Notes under the pieces: model-generated | Told to the model about the DNA's origin: nothing | What the model saw: the letters and a program-made list of their open reading frames with translations, nothing else | Databases searched by the model: none | Shown: positions 1 through 9,665 of the stretch, piece after piece | Layout: each line of letters begins with the position of its first letter | Numbering within the stretch: the first letter of the stretch is position 1 | Translations under genes and position numbers: made by a program | Source: Batrachochytrium dendrobatidis JAM81 | Taxonomy: Eukaryota; Chytridiomycota; Chytridiomycetes; Rhizophydiales | Assembly (NCBI RefSeq): GCF_000203795.2 | Contig: NW_006281104.1 | Coordinates: forward strand, 228,278-292,277 | Direction: 5' to 3' | Length of the DNA: 64,000 nt

Positions 1-673
1 TCAAACCGAATAACTGCTGACAGGACATGTTGAATGGCAGACAAGACATTTCGCGTTTGATAGTCGCATGCAGCCGAGTGTCCAATGTACACAGCCAACA
101 GTCCAAACACAGTCAGGTGTAAAGTTTGGAATGTTTGCGACAATTATGGTGCCATAAACAGTCATTTTGCAAATCCAAACCATTTGTCAATACCGAATGG
201 TGTCTCGATGTTCGGGAACAGTTGCCGAGTGTTGCAATACATTGAAACCACACACTGTGTGATTGAAACTGTCCGTTGCAATGCAAGTCTCGGATAATCC
301 ACATAGTCGGTTTGGCTGAATATATGTCAAAGTAGTGAGTGTTTGTTGGCAATGTTTGACACATTGACTGACAATATTTGACAACAATTAGGAAGTGAAA
401 CACACAGTGAGGATGTCGTTGAATGCCTGCGTTGACAGTTTTTGTGTGTGTCAGTTGTTGTACGGATGATTGGTGACAGAGTTGATGGATAGTGTGTGCG
501 GAACATGACTCTGACACAGTAATGCGGACTCGTGCACCGAGTTGAGTTGTCCAGCAATCGATTTTGGAAATGTGTTTGATGTGATGGTTTGAGATGGATG
601 CCAAATGACCACGAATGTTACCCATTGTCATGACAGTTGATTGTTGATTCAAAACGTTGTTTATTTGGTATTA
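1..673 (-). pseudogene. Decayed minus-strand element, distal part
   Basis: The minus strand carries several open stretches of 60-180 codons (the longest about 113-652) in mixed frames. They are rich in Thr, His, Asn and Cys and match no family I recognise. The sequence continues on the far side of the copia insertion (6134-7220), so this is probably the distal part of an older element split by the insertion. No intact gene is supported. Confidence 0.4.
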
Positions 674-678
674 ATGGT

Positions 679-1041
679 TGTTAGACATTGGTAATGTATG
701 ACATTTGTAATAGGACCCAGACAGTCAGGATGGGGTCTAGTAACAAGCATTGTATAAACAAGTAAGCTATACACATGGTATGCTTAGATATGATGATGAC
801 CGTTGCCTCACTCTATGCAAAGACTGTAACGCTTGGGAACCCTTAACGGTGAAGCTTAGGAGTGACGCTTATACCGTCACTAATTCACCACTACTACTTA
901 CTATATATAAGAGACAAAGTTCTCTTATCAATAAATAATCACGACTATTCTGATTCATTCCTTCTTCTTATCTTACATCTCTGTGATCTTCCTCTAAAAC
1001 TTATACTACATAAATATGTCACTATACGTTAATGAACAAGA
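679..1041 (+). repeat. 5' LTR of copia element
   Basis: It begins TGTTAG and ends AACAAGA, where identity with the right copy stops exactly. A TATA-like box lies at 902-911 and a 7-bp-stem hairpin (AGTGACG/CGTCACT) at 861-881. The LTR extends past the Gag start codon at 1016, so the first codons of the polyprotein are LTR-encoded, as in Ty1. Confidence 0.95.
902..911 (+). promoter_or_regulatory. LTR TATA box
   Basis: The run TATATATAAG lies about 105 bp before the Gag start codon. The same box recurs in the right LTR near 5989-5998, where it could drive transcription into flanking DNA. Confidence 0.6.
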
Positions 1042-3454
1042 GGTTATGAGCCCAGGCTCACAGCAGGTCAAGATCGCTGAAGGTCTTATTATTACGGTAT
1101 TGACCCAGGACAATTACACTGTCTGGGCAAACCAAATGGAGGCCGCCTTCGAAACTCTGGATCTATGGGAATCTCACATCATAGGTGAACTTCCAGAAAA
1201 GATCGAGCGCGACTACAAATTAAAGGAATTCAAGGCAAGAGGAATCTTGCAGGCAACAGTGAGCAGTAAATTCAAGTTTATGCTCTGTGACAGTAATGGA
1301 GTACAACTTGACGCCAGGAAAATCTGGGTCGGACTCAAGAACCATTATGTTGACTACTGTGAAAGATCGCTGACGCGATCAGAGGAAGCCATGGCAAATC
1401 TGCAGTACGATCCCAGGAAGGGAGTCGAGGAACTGTACAACACTATGACGAGTCTACGTCATAAGATTGCAGCGGCAAATATATTTTGGGGTGAGAAAGT
1501 GTTTGCATCAAGGGTGATGGCAAAACTTGTTTCCAAGAGCAGAGAATGGCGCTATTTCGAAGGACATACAGTGCGATGGACCGACGAAATGTTAAGCCCC
1601 AACAAATTCCTGTCGGAACTCATCGAAGAGGAAATTAAACTCATCAACATGGGTGCACTACCGAGGCACGGTGTAGATGACACCATATACGAGGCGAACT
1701 ATGCGTCTAGAAATCATAGGAACCTACGGAAAGGTTCAACATCACATGGGCCAAATGCACACGGCGCAAAGCAAGGCAACTCTAGTCGAGATGACTATTT
1801 TGCAGCAAACCATGAGATGGATACTTATTATCGTAGAGAGCAGGGACGTCGACCCTATGAACAAAGAAACGACGATCAAGACAGAATGCCCGCATGCCAT
1901 AATTGTGGTAATATAGGCCACTATGCAAAGGACTGTCGACCAGCTCCAAGGAACGACAATTACCGACAACAGTCACCAAAGTTCTTCTCCAAAGGGCCAC
2001 GATCAAACAACCAAGACCGATCAAGAAATAATCAATCGGCAGACGGAATGTTTGTAGCAATGGACAACAAGAAAAGGGACATTGTAATTGACGAGGCATG
2101 TAGCTCCATCGATAGGAGTGATATGTTCATATTGGACTCGGGAGCCTCCAGCCATATGGTATGCCGACCTGAATGGGTGTATGATTTTGTACCGTGCAGC
2201 AACCGACAGGTCAAGGCATCAGGACAAGATATGCACAATGTCATCGGTACTGGAACAGTGGAAATCCTGTGCAATGTAGGTCACAGGACTGTTTCCATTC
2301 AACTGGGTAATGTTCTAGTGGTGCCAACTTTCGGAGTCAACCTTATCTCTGAAAATATACTCGAAGACAAAGGATGTCGGATCAGTATTTTCAAAAAGGT
2401 CAGAACGATAAGAAAGTCAAATGGCGAGGTTATCATGACTACCCGTAGAGACGGAGGCGTAAACGCAGTAAACTGCGAGGCTATAATATCTGATGAGGAA
2501 CGTGCAATGGCTCATAATACAGTAATTGCAACAGCTAATCACGCGTCAGAAGTATTTAGAAAGCCCACAGACACTGCTGGCTGGCATAAAAGACTGGGGC
2601 ATATAAATGTCGAATCGATCAAGAACTTGGCCGACAAATCGGAAGGTCTTGACATCATACCGGGAAAGACCAAAGAAAGGTCTCAGTGCGTGGCATGTAT
2701 CGAAGGCAAGGCCGTTCGACACCCGTTCCCAAAAAGAAGTACACATGTGGCGACTCAAGTCAATGTGTTGCTACACATGGATCTAGAAGGGCCGTTTCAT
2801 GACACGGCTCTAGGTGGATACAAGTATTACCTGATCATAGTAGATGATTACTCGAGATATTCCCACCTGTATCCAATGATCTCAAAAGATCAAACGTTCC
2901 AGCGGTTCAAGGAACATGTTGCCGCTGTCGAATTAAGTAAAGATTTACCGGTTCGAGCGATCCGAACCGATAATGGAGGGGAGTTTACCTCCAGTGCGTT
3001 CCAACAGTTCCTGAAGCTTAAAGGAATTGCAGTACAAAGGACGACGCCTTATACTCCACAGCAAAATGGAGTTGCCGAACGCAAGAATCGGACAATAGTT
3101 AGCGCTGTACGCGCTATGTTTGCCGGTTGCAAGCTTGGTCGAGAATTCTGGGCAGAGGCAGCGATGACTGCAGTGTATCTACAGAATCGGTCTCCTAACA
3201 AGGCGCTAGGCCAAAGAACGCCATACGAGCTATGGACAGGAGAGCTGCCAAAGGTGATGCATCTCAGGACGTTCGGATATGCAGCGTATGCACTCAGACC
3301 AAAGCAATTGCTGGCAAAATTGGACACACGCACTAGAAGGTGTGTATTTATAGGTTATCACTCACAGGCCAAGGCATACAAGCTGTTTGACCTTGAAGGC
3401 AAGAAAATGATAACAAGCAGGGATGTAGAGTTTGCTGAAGAGGAGTTTCCTTGA
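1016..3454 (+). CDS. Copia polyprotein, part 1: Gag, protease, integrase
   Basis: An open frame of 812 codons. Gag covers about the first 280 residues. A CCHC zinc knuckle (CHNCGNIGHYAKDC) is near residue 294. The aspartic protease motif LDSGASSH is near 373. The integrase starts with its HHCC zinc domain (WHKRLGH near 523, CVAC further on), followed by the D-D-E core with acids in LHMDLEG, RTDNGGEF and GVAERKN. The frame stops at TGA 3452-3454 and then continues open in the same frame. The start ATG lies in the LTR and is the first in the frame. The split could be a fresh nonsense mutation or a read-through site. All visible catalytic residues are present. Confidence 0.95.
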   Translation: MSLYVNEQEVMSPGSQQVKIAEGLIITVLTQDNYTVWANQMEAAFETLDLWESHIIGELPEKIERDYKLKEFKARGILQATVSSKFKFMLCDSNGVQLDARKIWVGLKNHYVDYCERSLTRSEEAMANLQYDPRKGVEELYNTMTSLRHKIAAANIFWGEKVFASRVMAKLVSKSREWRYFEGHTVRWTDEMLSPNKFLSELIEEEIKLINMGALPRHGVDDTIYEANYASRNHRNLRKGSTSHGPNAHGAKQGNSSRDDYFAANHEMDTYYRREQGRRPYEQRNDDQDRMPACHNCGNIGHYAKDCRPAPRNDNYRQQSPKFFSKGPRSNNQDRSRNNQSADGMFVAMDNKKRDIVIDEACSSIDRSDMFILDSGASSHMVCRPEWVYDFVPCSNRQVKASGQDMHNVIGTGTVEILCNVGHRTVSIQLGNVLVVPTFGVNLISENILEDKGCRISIFKKVRTIRKSNGEVIMTTRRDGGVNAVNCEAIISDEERAMAHNTVIATANHASEVFRKPTDTAGWHKRLGHINVESIKNLADKSEGLDIIPGKTKERSQCVACIEGKAVRHPFPKRSTHVATQVNVLLHMDLEGPFHDTALGGYKYYLIIVDDYSRYSHLYPMISKDQTFQRFKEHVAAVELSKDLPVRAIRTDNGGEFTSSAFQQFLKLKGIAVQRTTPYTPQQNGVAERKNRTIVSAVRAMFAGCKLGREFWAEAAMTAVYLQNRSPNKALGQRTPYELWTGELPKVMHLRTFGYAAYALRPKQLLAKLDTRTRRCVFIGYHSQAKAYKLFDLEGKKMITSRDVEFAEEEFP
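1042..1053 (+). other. Primer binding site, half-tRNA-iMet type
   Basis: The 12 bases GGTTATGAGCCC directly follow the LTR end. They are complementary to the anticodon stem-loop of initiator tRNA-Met (GGGCUCAUAACC) and not to its 3' CCA end. Drosophila copia and yeast Ty5 are known to prime from a tRNA-iMet fragment cut in the anticodon loop, and this site has the same form. It lies inside the Gag reading frame. Confidence 0.85.
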
Positions 3455-5788
3455 CTCTCTAATCCCGTTCGTCGAAACAATGCCGTACCAGCAATGACAC
3501 TGTACGAAGGGGCTCCATTATTTACTCATAGCTACAATCTAGGTGGTGTTACACCGTCTGTACCTATTGCGATAGATAATGTGGTAAGTCCAAAAACACC
3601 AGAAACTCCAGGAAATCCAGATTGTGCGAGTACGCCAATTGGAGGGGAGTCAGAACCAGGTCGCCGACAAGTACCAAGAGTAGTACCGACTGCAATGAAT
3701 ACAGCGAGGATGACTGTAGCAGATCGCGGGACCGAGGTCACAACAAGCGATGAACGCATAACTCAGGAGGAGTTATTAGGGCGTGGCATCAGCAGGAATA
3801 AGGCTATTAAGACATCGCTAAATGAGTCGAGTCTAGCCGGTTATAGGAAACCGAACCAGAAACCGAGATCGAAATCTCAAGGTTCGAGGAAAGCAGTTCA
3901 GGAACGTCCAGTTGACGTTATGAACAGGGATAGAGCCACGATGGCTGCTCCCACAGAATCGACGGTCACAGTTGAATATTCGAGAGTGATATCAGAGACT
4001 GCTGACGCATCCGAGCCGAGCATACAGGCTGCGGTGGAACAAAGAATGGTTGAGGATTTGCCAACCAATACAAGTCAAGACGACAGTGATCTGGAAGAGT
4101 CAGATCAATACTACTCGTACACTCACGGGAGTGGTACCAGTAATGCCGATGAGTCGAATAACGCAGTGGCGGTTATATCGAACGGATCATCGAGGAACAT
4201 TGTGCCAGAAACATGGCAACAGGCTATGATGTCGAGTGATGCAGATCTATGGAAAGAAGCCGCAGACGCAGAAATGGATTCTTTGTACAAGAATAACACA
4301 TGGCAAGAATGCGCTCTTCCATCAGGATTCAAGGCCATCAAAGTCAGATGGGTCTTCAAGATCAAGTACAAGGCTGACGGTACTATTGACAAGTACAAGG
4401 CCAGATTAGTAGCGAAAGGATTCGCTCAAGTACCAGGCATCGACTTTCACGAAACATATGCTCCGGTATTAAAATTCACTTCTTTGCGAATCATATTGGC
4501 ACTAGCTGCAATCTATGATTGGGAAGTTGACCATACGGATGCGAACAATGCCTTTCTGAATGGCACAATTGACGAGGAGCTCTACATCGAGCTGCCTGAA
4601 GGATACAACAACAGCACAGGAGGGGAAATCAAACGAGTAGGAAGACTACAAAAAGCTCTTTATGGATTACGACAAGCGCCGTACCAATGGAACAAGGTTC
4701 TGGTGGACAAGTGCTTGAATATGGGATTTACGCAATGCATGACGGATAAATGTATCCTCATTCTGTCAGCCAAGGACAGGTTTGTCATGATTGCTATATA
4801 TGTGGATGATATCCTGTTTGTTGGTAACAACAGGAGTTTACTCGAAAGGATGAAGTCGAAACTGTTCAAGGAATTTAGCATGAAGGACTTGGGTCCAATT
4901 CATACGTGCCTGAACATAAGGATAATTCGCAATCGAATGGGTCGAACTATCACCCTATCCCAGTCGCACTATCTCTCTGATGTACTAGAGAAATTTCGCA
5001 TGTCAAATTGCAATCCAAAGTTTATTCCACTGTATCCTTCGAACCCATTACCAGCTGCCGAGGAAACGGATCCGGTTACATCCGCACCTTACAGAGAAGC
5101 AGTCGGGTCACTAATGTATGCTATGATAGCAACACGCCCGGACTTGGCCGCTGCAGTTGGACAAGCTGCCCGACATATGCACCATGCGACTGATCAACAT
5201 TGGAATGCAGTCAAGCTTGTGCTACACTACGTGCAAGGAACGTTAAGTTACGCACTAGAACTAGGAGGAACCAACGCATCATTGAGTGGTTACTCAGATG
5301 CCGATTGGGCTGGAGACGTAAAGACCAGGAAGTCTACGTCTGGATATTTATGTTATGTAGGCAATGCACTTGTATCGTGGAGGTCATCAAAACAGACGTG
5401 TGTGGCCGTATCTACTATGGAAGCCGAATATACTGCTGCCGAATCAGCATCGCGAGAATTATTGTTTCTGCGCGATCTACTTGGAGAGTTAGGTTTCGAA
5501 CAAGATGGACCAACAACGCTATACTGTGATTCGCAATCGGCGATATCAAACATGATTGGACCATCCGTCGTACACGAGGCAACCAAACATATAGGCATTA
5601 AGATTAATGCATTACGAGACAGAATCAGCCAGGGACTGATCAAACCAGAGTACATCGGTACTAAGGATCAAGTAGCTGATATTCTGACAAAAGGATTACC
5701 AAGACCCGCCTTCGAACAATTCGTCAACCTGCTCGGTCTTCGAGAGTGTTCTCGACGTGGAGGGGTGTTAGACATTGGTAATGTATGA
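3455..5788 (+). CDS. Copia polyprotein, part 2: reverse transcriptase and RNase H
   Basis: The same frame continues without another stop to 5788, which lies 23 bp inside the right LTR. The first in-frame ATG is at 3494. After a variable, acidic and Ser-rich linker the reverse transcriptase begins near WVFKIKYK. It carries the first catalytic Asp in the HTDANNAFLNG block and the YVDD box around 4798-4809. RNase H follows, with SDADWAGD near 5300, the MEAEY block and a DSQSA block. It is unclear whether this half is made by read-through of the TGA or by internal initiation, or is not made at all. Confidence 0.93.
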   Translation, partial: LSNPVRRNNAVPAMTLYEGAPLFTHSYNLGGVTPSVPIAIDNVVSPKTPETPGNPDCASTPIGGESEPGRRQVPRVVPTAMNTARMTVADRGTEVTTSDERITQEELLGRGISRNKAIKTSLNESSLAGYRKPNQKPRSKSQGSRKAVQERPVDVMNRDRATMAAPTESTVTVEYSRVISETADASEPSIQAAVEQRMVEDLPTNTSQDDSDLEESDQYYSYTHGSGTSNADESNNAVAVISNGSSRNIVPETWQQAMMSSDADLWKEAADAEMDSLYKNNTWQECALPSGFKAIKVRWVFKIKYKADGTIDKYKARLVAKGFAQVPGIDFHETYAPVLKFTSLRIILALAAIYDWEVDHTDANNAFLNGTIDEELYIELPEGYNNSTGGEIKRVGRLQKALYGLRQAPYQWNKVLVDKCLNMGFTQCMTDKCILILSAKDRFVMIAIYVDDILFVGNNRSLLERMKSKLFKEFSMKDLGPIHTCLNIRIIRNRMGRTITLSQSHYLSDVLEKFRMSNCNPKFIPLYPSNPLPAAEETDPVTSAPYREAVGSLMYAMIATRPDLAAAVGQAARHMHHATDQHWNAVKLVLHYVQGTLSYALELGGTNASLSGYSDADWAGDVKTRKSTSGYLCYVGNALVSWRSSKQTCVAVSTMEAEYTAAESASRELLFLRDLLGELGFEQDGPTTLYCDSQSAISNMIGPSVVHEATKHIGIKINALRDRISQGLIKPEYIGTKDQVADILTKGLPRPAFEQFVNLLGLRECSRRGGVLDIGNV
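5757..5765 (+). other. Polypurine tract
   Basis: GTGGAGGGG lies immediately before the right LTR, the usual place for the plus-strand primer of a retrotransposon. It overlaps the end of the polyprotein frame. Confidence 0.7.
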
Positions 5789-6128
5789 CATTTGTAATAG
5801 GACCCAGACAGTCAGGATGGGGTCTAGTAACAAGCATTGTATAAACAAGTAAGCTATACACATGATATGCTTAGATATGATGATGACCGTTGCCTCACTC
5901 TATGCAAAGACTGTAACGCTTGGGAACCCTTAACGGTGAAGCTTAGGAGTGACGCTTATACCGTCACTAATTCACCACTACTACTTACTATATATAAGAG
6001 ACAAAGTTCTCTTATCAATAAATAATCACGACTATTCTGATTCATTCCTTCTTCTTATCTTACATCTCTGTGATCTTCCTCTAAAACTTATACTACATAA
6101 ATATGTCACTATACGTTAATGAACAAGA
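5766..6128 (+). repeat. 3' LTR of copia element
   Basis: The same 363 bp as the left LTR with a single base change. Directly after it come the duplicated target bases ATGGT. The ATG that starts Gag is also present here (6103), so a read-out transcript could begin a short frame running into the flank. Confidence 0.95.
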
Positions 6129-6133
6129 ATGGT

Positions 6134-7220
6134 TAGAGTGTCACTCATTGACCTGTCAGATCAGCAAGTGTTATTTCGGTGAGTTTCGTGTTTATTGTAG
6201 TCACATCAACATCAGCAGGTTGCACTACGGATTTGCTTGACAGAGTTACAGATCCAGTTGGATTGATAGACGAGCAACTGTGCAAACAACTGTGCGAGTT
6301 GCAGGATGTTTGAGATCCAACAAAACACTGCTTGCACACAAGTTCACGAATGCAGATTGTCAGACTTGACCATCAACTCGCAGTATAAATTGCATGTACA
6401 ACAGTTTACACGCTTACCCATCAACAATAAACCCACATAACCAGCAAACCGTTGACGAGCAGCCAGCTCAGTGGTCGGGTTGATGGTTTTTGTTGGAGTT
6501 TCTGGATCAAACTTGACCTGATTTGTACCGAGTTGGGTCATGACTACAAGTTTGACAGCAATAGATTGATCTACTAATAATCTGGTCGTGTTGTTGATTG
6601 TATGGATGTTGGTAATCCGTTGCAGATTGATACGGAATGTGACCAGAATACCATAAAGTTTATTGAGTGTGCACATCGCATTCGATGCAAAACGCAATAA
6701 ACAAATGCGAGTTGCAGCATTCATTCAAGGTTCGACACCAGTCGATACAGCATTGACCGCAATGGCATTTATGTCAACAATTGCACGACTACGGAATAAG
6801 TCGATTGTTGCTTGGCATTTCGTATCGACAGTCTGCGTGTGTGTGCAACGTGCTGTTGTCGCATATGAACAACTTGGATTGACTTTGTGGACAAAACACA
6901 GTCACTGTTGCGGTGGTGTTTACAGTCGTGGAAATGGTTTCGAATACCACAACTGGTATAACAACTACAGGTGTTGGTGAGCAACCAGAGTCCAGTTTGA
7001 CCAAGATCTGTCCCAGTAATGATCGAATGACATTGTCGTGTTTGGTCATCATGACAACAATGTCATTGGTTTGGCTTTGCAACCGACCAAATGCGCTAAT
7101 AACAGCGTTTCCAATTGAGTTCATATTACTTGTGAGGATCGTGAACATATGACGGCATTGATAGCCGACATTATTGGCAAGTTTGTTACAGTAAATCAAA
7201 GACACAAAAGAATGAATCAA
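6134..7220 (-). pseudogene. Decayed minus-strand element, proximal part
   Basis: Minus-strand open stretches at 6789-7220 (143 codons), 6344-6724 (126) and 6145-6339 (64) follow one another in different frames, as expected for a coding region broken by indels. The first begins just inside an LTR-like sequence. It has a heptad-like stretch (around AVISAFGRLQ) followed by Thr/Val-rich sequence. I recognise no family. With 1-673 it appears to form one older element interrupted by the copia insertion. Confidence 0.45.
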
Positions 7221-7365
7221 TATTCGATTACGTCATTTATTAACAAGTGAGTGAGTGTGTTTATAATATGAAAAAACAGTGAAAGAAACCAAGAATACAG
7301 AAAAAGGCTATGCGGATCCCAGTTCAAACGTCATTGTTGATGGTTTTTGATTGTTAAACTATCCA
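7141..7365 (-). repeat. Degenerate LTR-like sequence (copy 1)
   Basis: Read on the minus strand it has the same block order as the plus copy near 10.72-11.07 kb: ATCAACAATGA, a TATAAA-like box, TTAATAAA, then TTCATTC. The resemblance to copy 2 (10431-10717) is clear by eye but much mutated. It lies just upstream of the minus-strand coding remnants. Confidence 0.55.
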
Positions 7366-7429
7366 GAAATGTCTCGCATTCACACACTACTAATGTCTCA
7401 CACAATGCAAGTCAACACTCTCACACTAG

Positions 7430-7455
7430 TAATGTCTCACATTAATGAGACATTA
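7430..7455. promoter_or_regulatory. Perfect 10-bp palindrome upstream of the effector gene
   Basis: TAATGTCTCA at 7430-7439 is followed after 6 bp by its exact inverse TGAGACATTA. A further direct copy of TAATGTCTCA is at 7391-7400 and a near copy at about 7368. They lie 155-240 bp before the start codon at 7610. The spacing is promoter-like; no function is shown. Confidence 0.4.
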
Positions 7456-7609
7456 ATTCTGGTGTAAATTTGACTAATTTCCAAATATTTAAATCGTGTG
7501 AATTGTCTTGAAATATCCCAAAATTTTGTTATTTTGACTCGATTAAAAAGTCGATTTTTGTTTCACTTGACAAATAACTACGCCTTTTTACCCTTTTCTT
7601 CTGCTCACA

Positions 7610-9310
7610 ATGAACACAGACGACCTATTCCTCAACGTCCAATATGGCACACTTATTGCTGAAATCGATGTGACTGGAATCAGTAGACTTGGTAAATTAA
7701 AGAGTGCTATCAAGTCTGAGTTCTACAGCACTCTTTCTCAAGTTGATGCTCCCCAACTCCAACTATACACTGACAGTAACAAAGACCAACTAATCAACAC
7801 TTGGGCTTTATTCAGCTCTCTTCCTCAAGAATACTTTACTCAAGATGGTTCTTGCATTGTTATTGGTGTTTCCCCTCCACCTTCAAGACAGCCTACTCAA
7901 ACTGACCTAGTTCCAACATCTGCAGCAGCCTCATCCGCACTACTGGATTTTTGGACTGCTTTCACAAACTACCCTAACCCTCTTGAAGGAAACACTGTTG
8001 TCCAACTTCCAGCAGACGTATTCATTCTTGGAAAAGATTCAATTGGATCATCCATTTACATCCGTCCTTGTTATCCTAAACTTCTTGAAAAATCACTATC
8101 TATTGTGCAATCTGCTGATATACGTCATTTGATCATCCTTGGAAATCCTGGAATTGGCAAGACATATTTTGGTTACTTTTTGCTGTTGCATCTTGCTCGC
8201 TCTGGTGCTACAGTCGTGTATGAGAGTGGAGTTGATCAAAAAAGATATCTGCTTACTCCCAATGGTGTACTCGAAGGAGGAAAGGATGCTTTTTGGAAAA
8301 TCTTGGATTCCTCGTCAACATTCTACATTGTTGATGGCTCGGCACCTGTTGATGTTGATGCCAAGACCATTCTTGTTACTTCACCTCGTCGGGAAATTTG
8401 GCATCGGTTTTCCAAGGGGTCCTGTGACATTCGGTATATGCCAGTGTGGTCAAAAGAAGAATTGCATTTCTGTCGCCCAATGCTTTTCCCTAATGTTTCA
8501 GGAGAATTGGTAGAAAGTCTGTATTTGAAGTGGGGAGGAATTGCTCGTTATGTTCTTAAACATGCATTGGTAAAAGAACAACAGGATTTTCTCGACAAAG
8601 CTTTAGAGGTTTCCAATATCGATTCAGTTGTCGAGTCTTTTGGTAAATCTGACACAGCAGCAGACGCTTCAAGTCGTTTGATTCATATATCAGTCAAGGA
8701 TGACTTCCACAGTGGTCCTTATCTGTTCGCTTCTGACTATGTGGCTGATAAAATTTACAGCCGTGTCTATGAGAAAAACCGAAATAACCTTATCAAATTC
8801 CTTTCTGCTGCTGAAGAAATTGGTGAAACTGGTCAACTTCGTGGGATACTATTTGAAAAGTACGCTCATACAGTTATTGCTAAAGGTGGTTCATTCAAGA
8901 TTCGTGATTTACGTACCGGGTCGGAGTCTACACTTCAACTGCCAATGGATCTTAGTACTTTGTTATTCTCCAACAATTCTCAAGTTCAAGACGCAACGAA
9001 TTGCTATTTCCGTCCCATTAGCAATACTTTTGAATCTGTTGATTCGTTCATCAAGCCAAATCTACTTTTCCAAATGACATGTGCCAAAGATCATCCTTGC
9101 AGACAGGCTGGGCTTCGTAATGTTTTGGAAATACTTGGTAATCCGTCAAAACCAGAACTGTATTTTGTTGTACCTCCTGATCGTTTTGCCTGTTTTACAC
9201 GCCAAAGCTACCTCGGAGTAGATGGTAGAGTGGTATTGGAAACCAATACCATTGCGAGTGTTAGGATGTTGACTCAATTTGTTTTGACGTTTGAACTTTC
9301 TTCTCAATAA
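7610..9310 (+). CDS. Crinkler-RHS-type effector (CRN-like NTPase-nuclease)
   Basis: An intact single-exon frame of 566 codons. The N-terminal ~95 residues form a ubiquitin-like header of Crinkler type (MNTDDLFLNVQYG onward) without a hydrophobic signal peptide. A P-loop follows near residue 178 (GNPGIGKT), then a Walker-B-like strand (FYIVDG near 242) and a sensor-like ILVTSP. The C-terminal third resembles the restriction-endonuclease-like domain of RHS/Crinkler proteins (RGILFEKYAH near 408, LLFQMTCAKDHP near 484). Such proteins are known in oomycetes and chytrids as secreted or host-directed effectors and are thought to derive from transposon-linked NTPase-nucleases. The gene sits in a transposon island between LTR-like repeats. 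Family assignment is fairly sure; the target and activity are unknown. Confidence 0.85.
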   Translation: MNTDDLFLNVQYGTLIAEIDVTGISRLGKLKSAIKSEFYSTLSQVDAPQLQLYTDSNKDQLINTWALFSSLPQEYFTQDGSCIVIGVSPPPSRQPTQTDLVPTSAAASSALLDFWTAFTNYPNPLEGNTVVQLPADVFILGKDSIGSSIYIRPCYPKLLEKSLSIVQSADIRHLIILGNPGIGKTYFGYFLLLHLARSGATVVYESGVDQKRYLLTPNGVLEGGKDAFWKILDSSSTFYIVDGSAPVDVDAKTILVTSPRREIWHRFSKGSCDIRYMPVWSKEELHFCRPMLFPNVSGELVESLYLKWGGIARYVLKHALVKEQQDFLDKALEVSNIDSVVESFGKSDTAADASSRLIHISVKDDFHSGPYLFASDYVADKIYSRVYEKNRNNLIKFLSAAEEIGETGQLRGILFEKYAHTVIAKGGSFKIRDLRTGSESTLQLPMDLSTLLFSNNSQVQDATNCYFRPISNTFESVDSFIKPNLLFQMTCAKDHPCRQAGLRNVLEILGNPSKPELYFVVPPDRFACFTRQSYLGVDGRVVLETNTIASVRMLTQFVLTFELSSQ

Positions 9311-9665
9311 GGTATGTAGACTATAATTAATGATTTTTATTGGCCGCATAACGCTAATCCTAACTCTGTTTCTCGACCTCGTTCTACACAACACACGGCG
9401 TTTGATTTCTTAAAGGTGAATAATATCGTATGGGTTCCATTGGACAACAAACCTCACTTTGTGGAAATGACCACTTTCATTGTCAGCAACTTCCCAGTCG
9501 TGTAATTTAATCGCTTTGGTTTTGAAACCTATAGTTTCTTGTAAATAATTGCATATCCCAAGACTGTTTTTCACCATACAGTTTTGAAACTAATATTTTG
9601 ATTCAAAAACAAACTGCGCTTTCCTTTTTCTTTTGCAAATAAAAGTTGTTTTGTTGCTTACAATT
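9311..9665. other. Effector gene 3' flank, no gene seen
   Basis: AT-rich non-coding sequence. I see no convincing gene, RNA or repeat. Confidence 0.5.

Larger units (their letters stand above)
679..6128 (+). mobile_element. Young Ty1/copia LTR retrotransposon
   Basis: A complete element of 5450 bp. The two 363-bp LTRs (679-1041 and 5766-6128) differ at one base that I can find (G in the left copy, A in the right). A 5-bp target duplication ATGGT flanks it at 674-678 and 6129-6133. A primer binding site follows the left LTR and a purine tract precedes the right one. The domain order Gag, protease, integrase, reverse transcriptase, RNase H is the copia order. One in-frame TGA divides the polyprotein. 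The near-identical LTRs mean very recent insertion; whether it is still mobile is inference. Confidence 0.97.

Noticed and set aside
113..652. A 179-codon minus-strand frame as an intact gene
   Set aside because: No recognisable domain, broken continuation across the copia insertion, and overlapping frames of similar length. It reads as a decayed remnant.
750..938. 62-codon frames inside both LTRs as a gene
   Set aside because: They are LTR U3 sequence repeated at 5837-6025; there is no reason to think they are translated.
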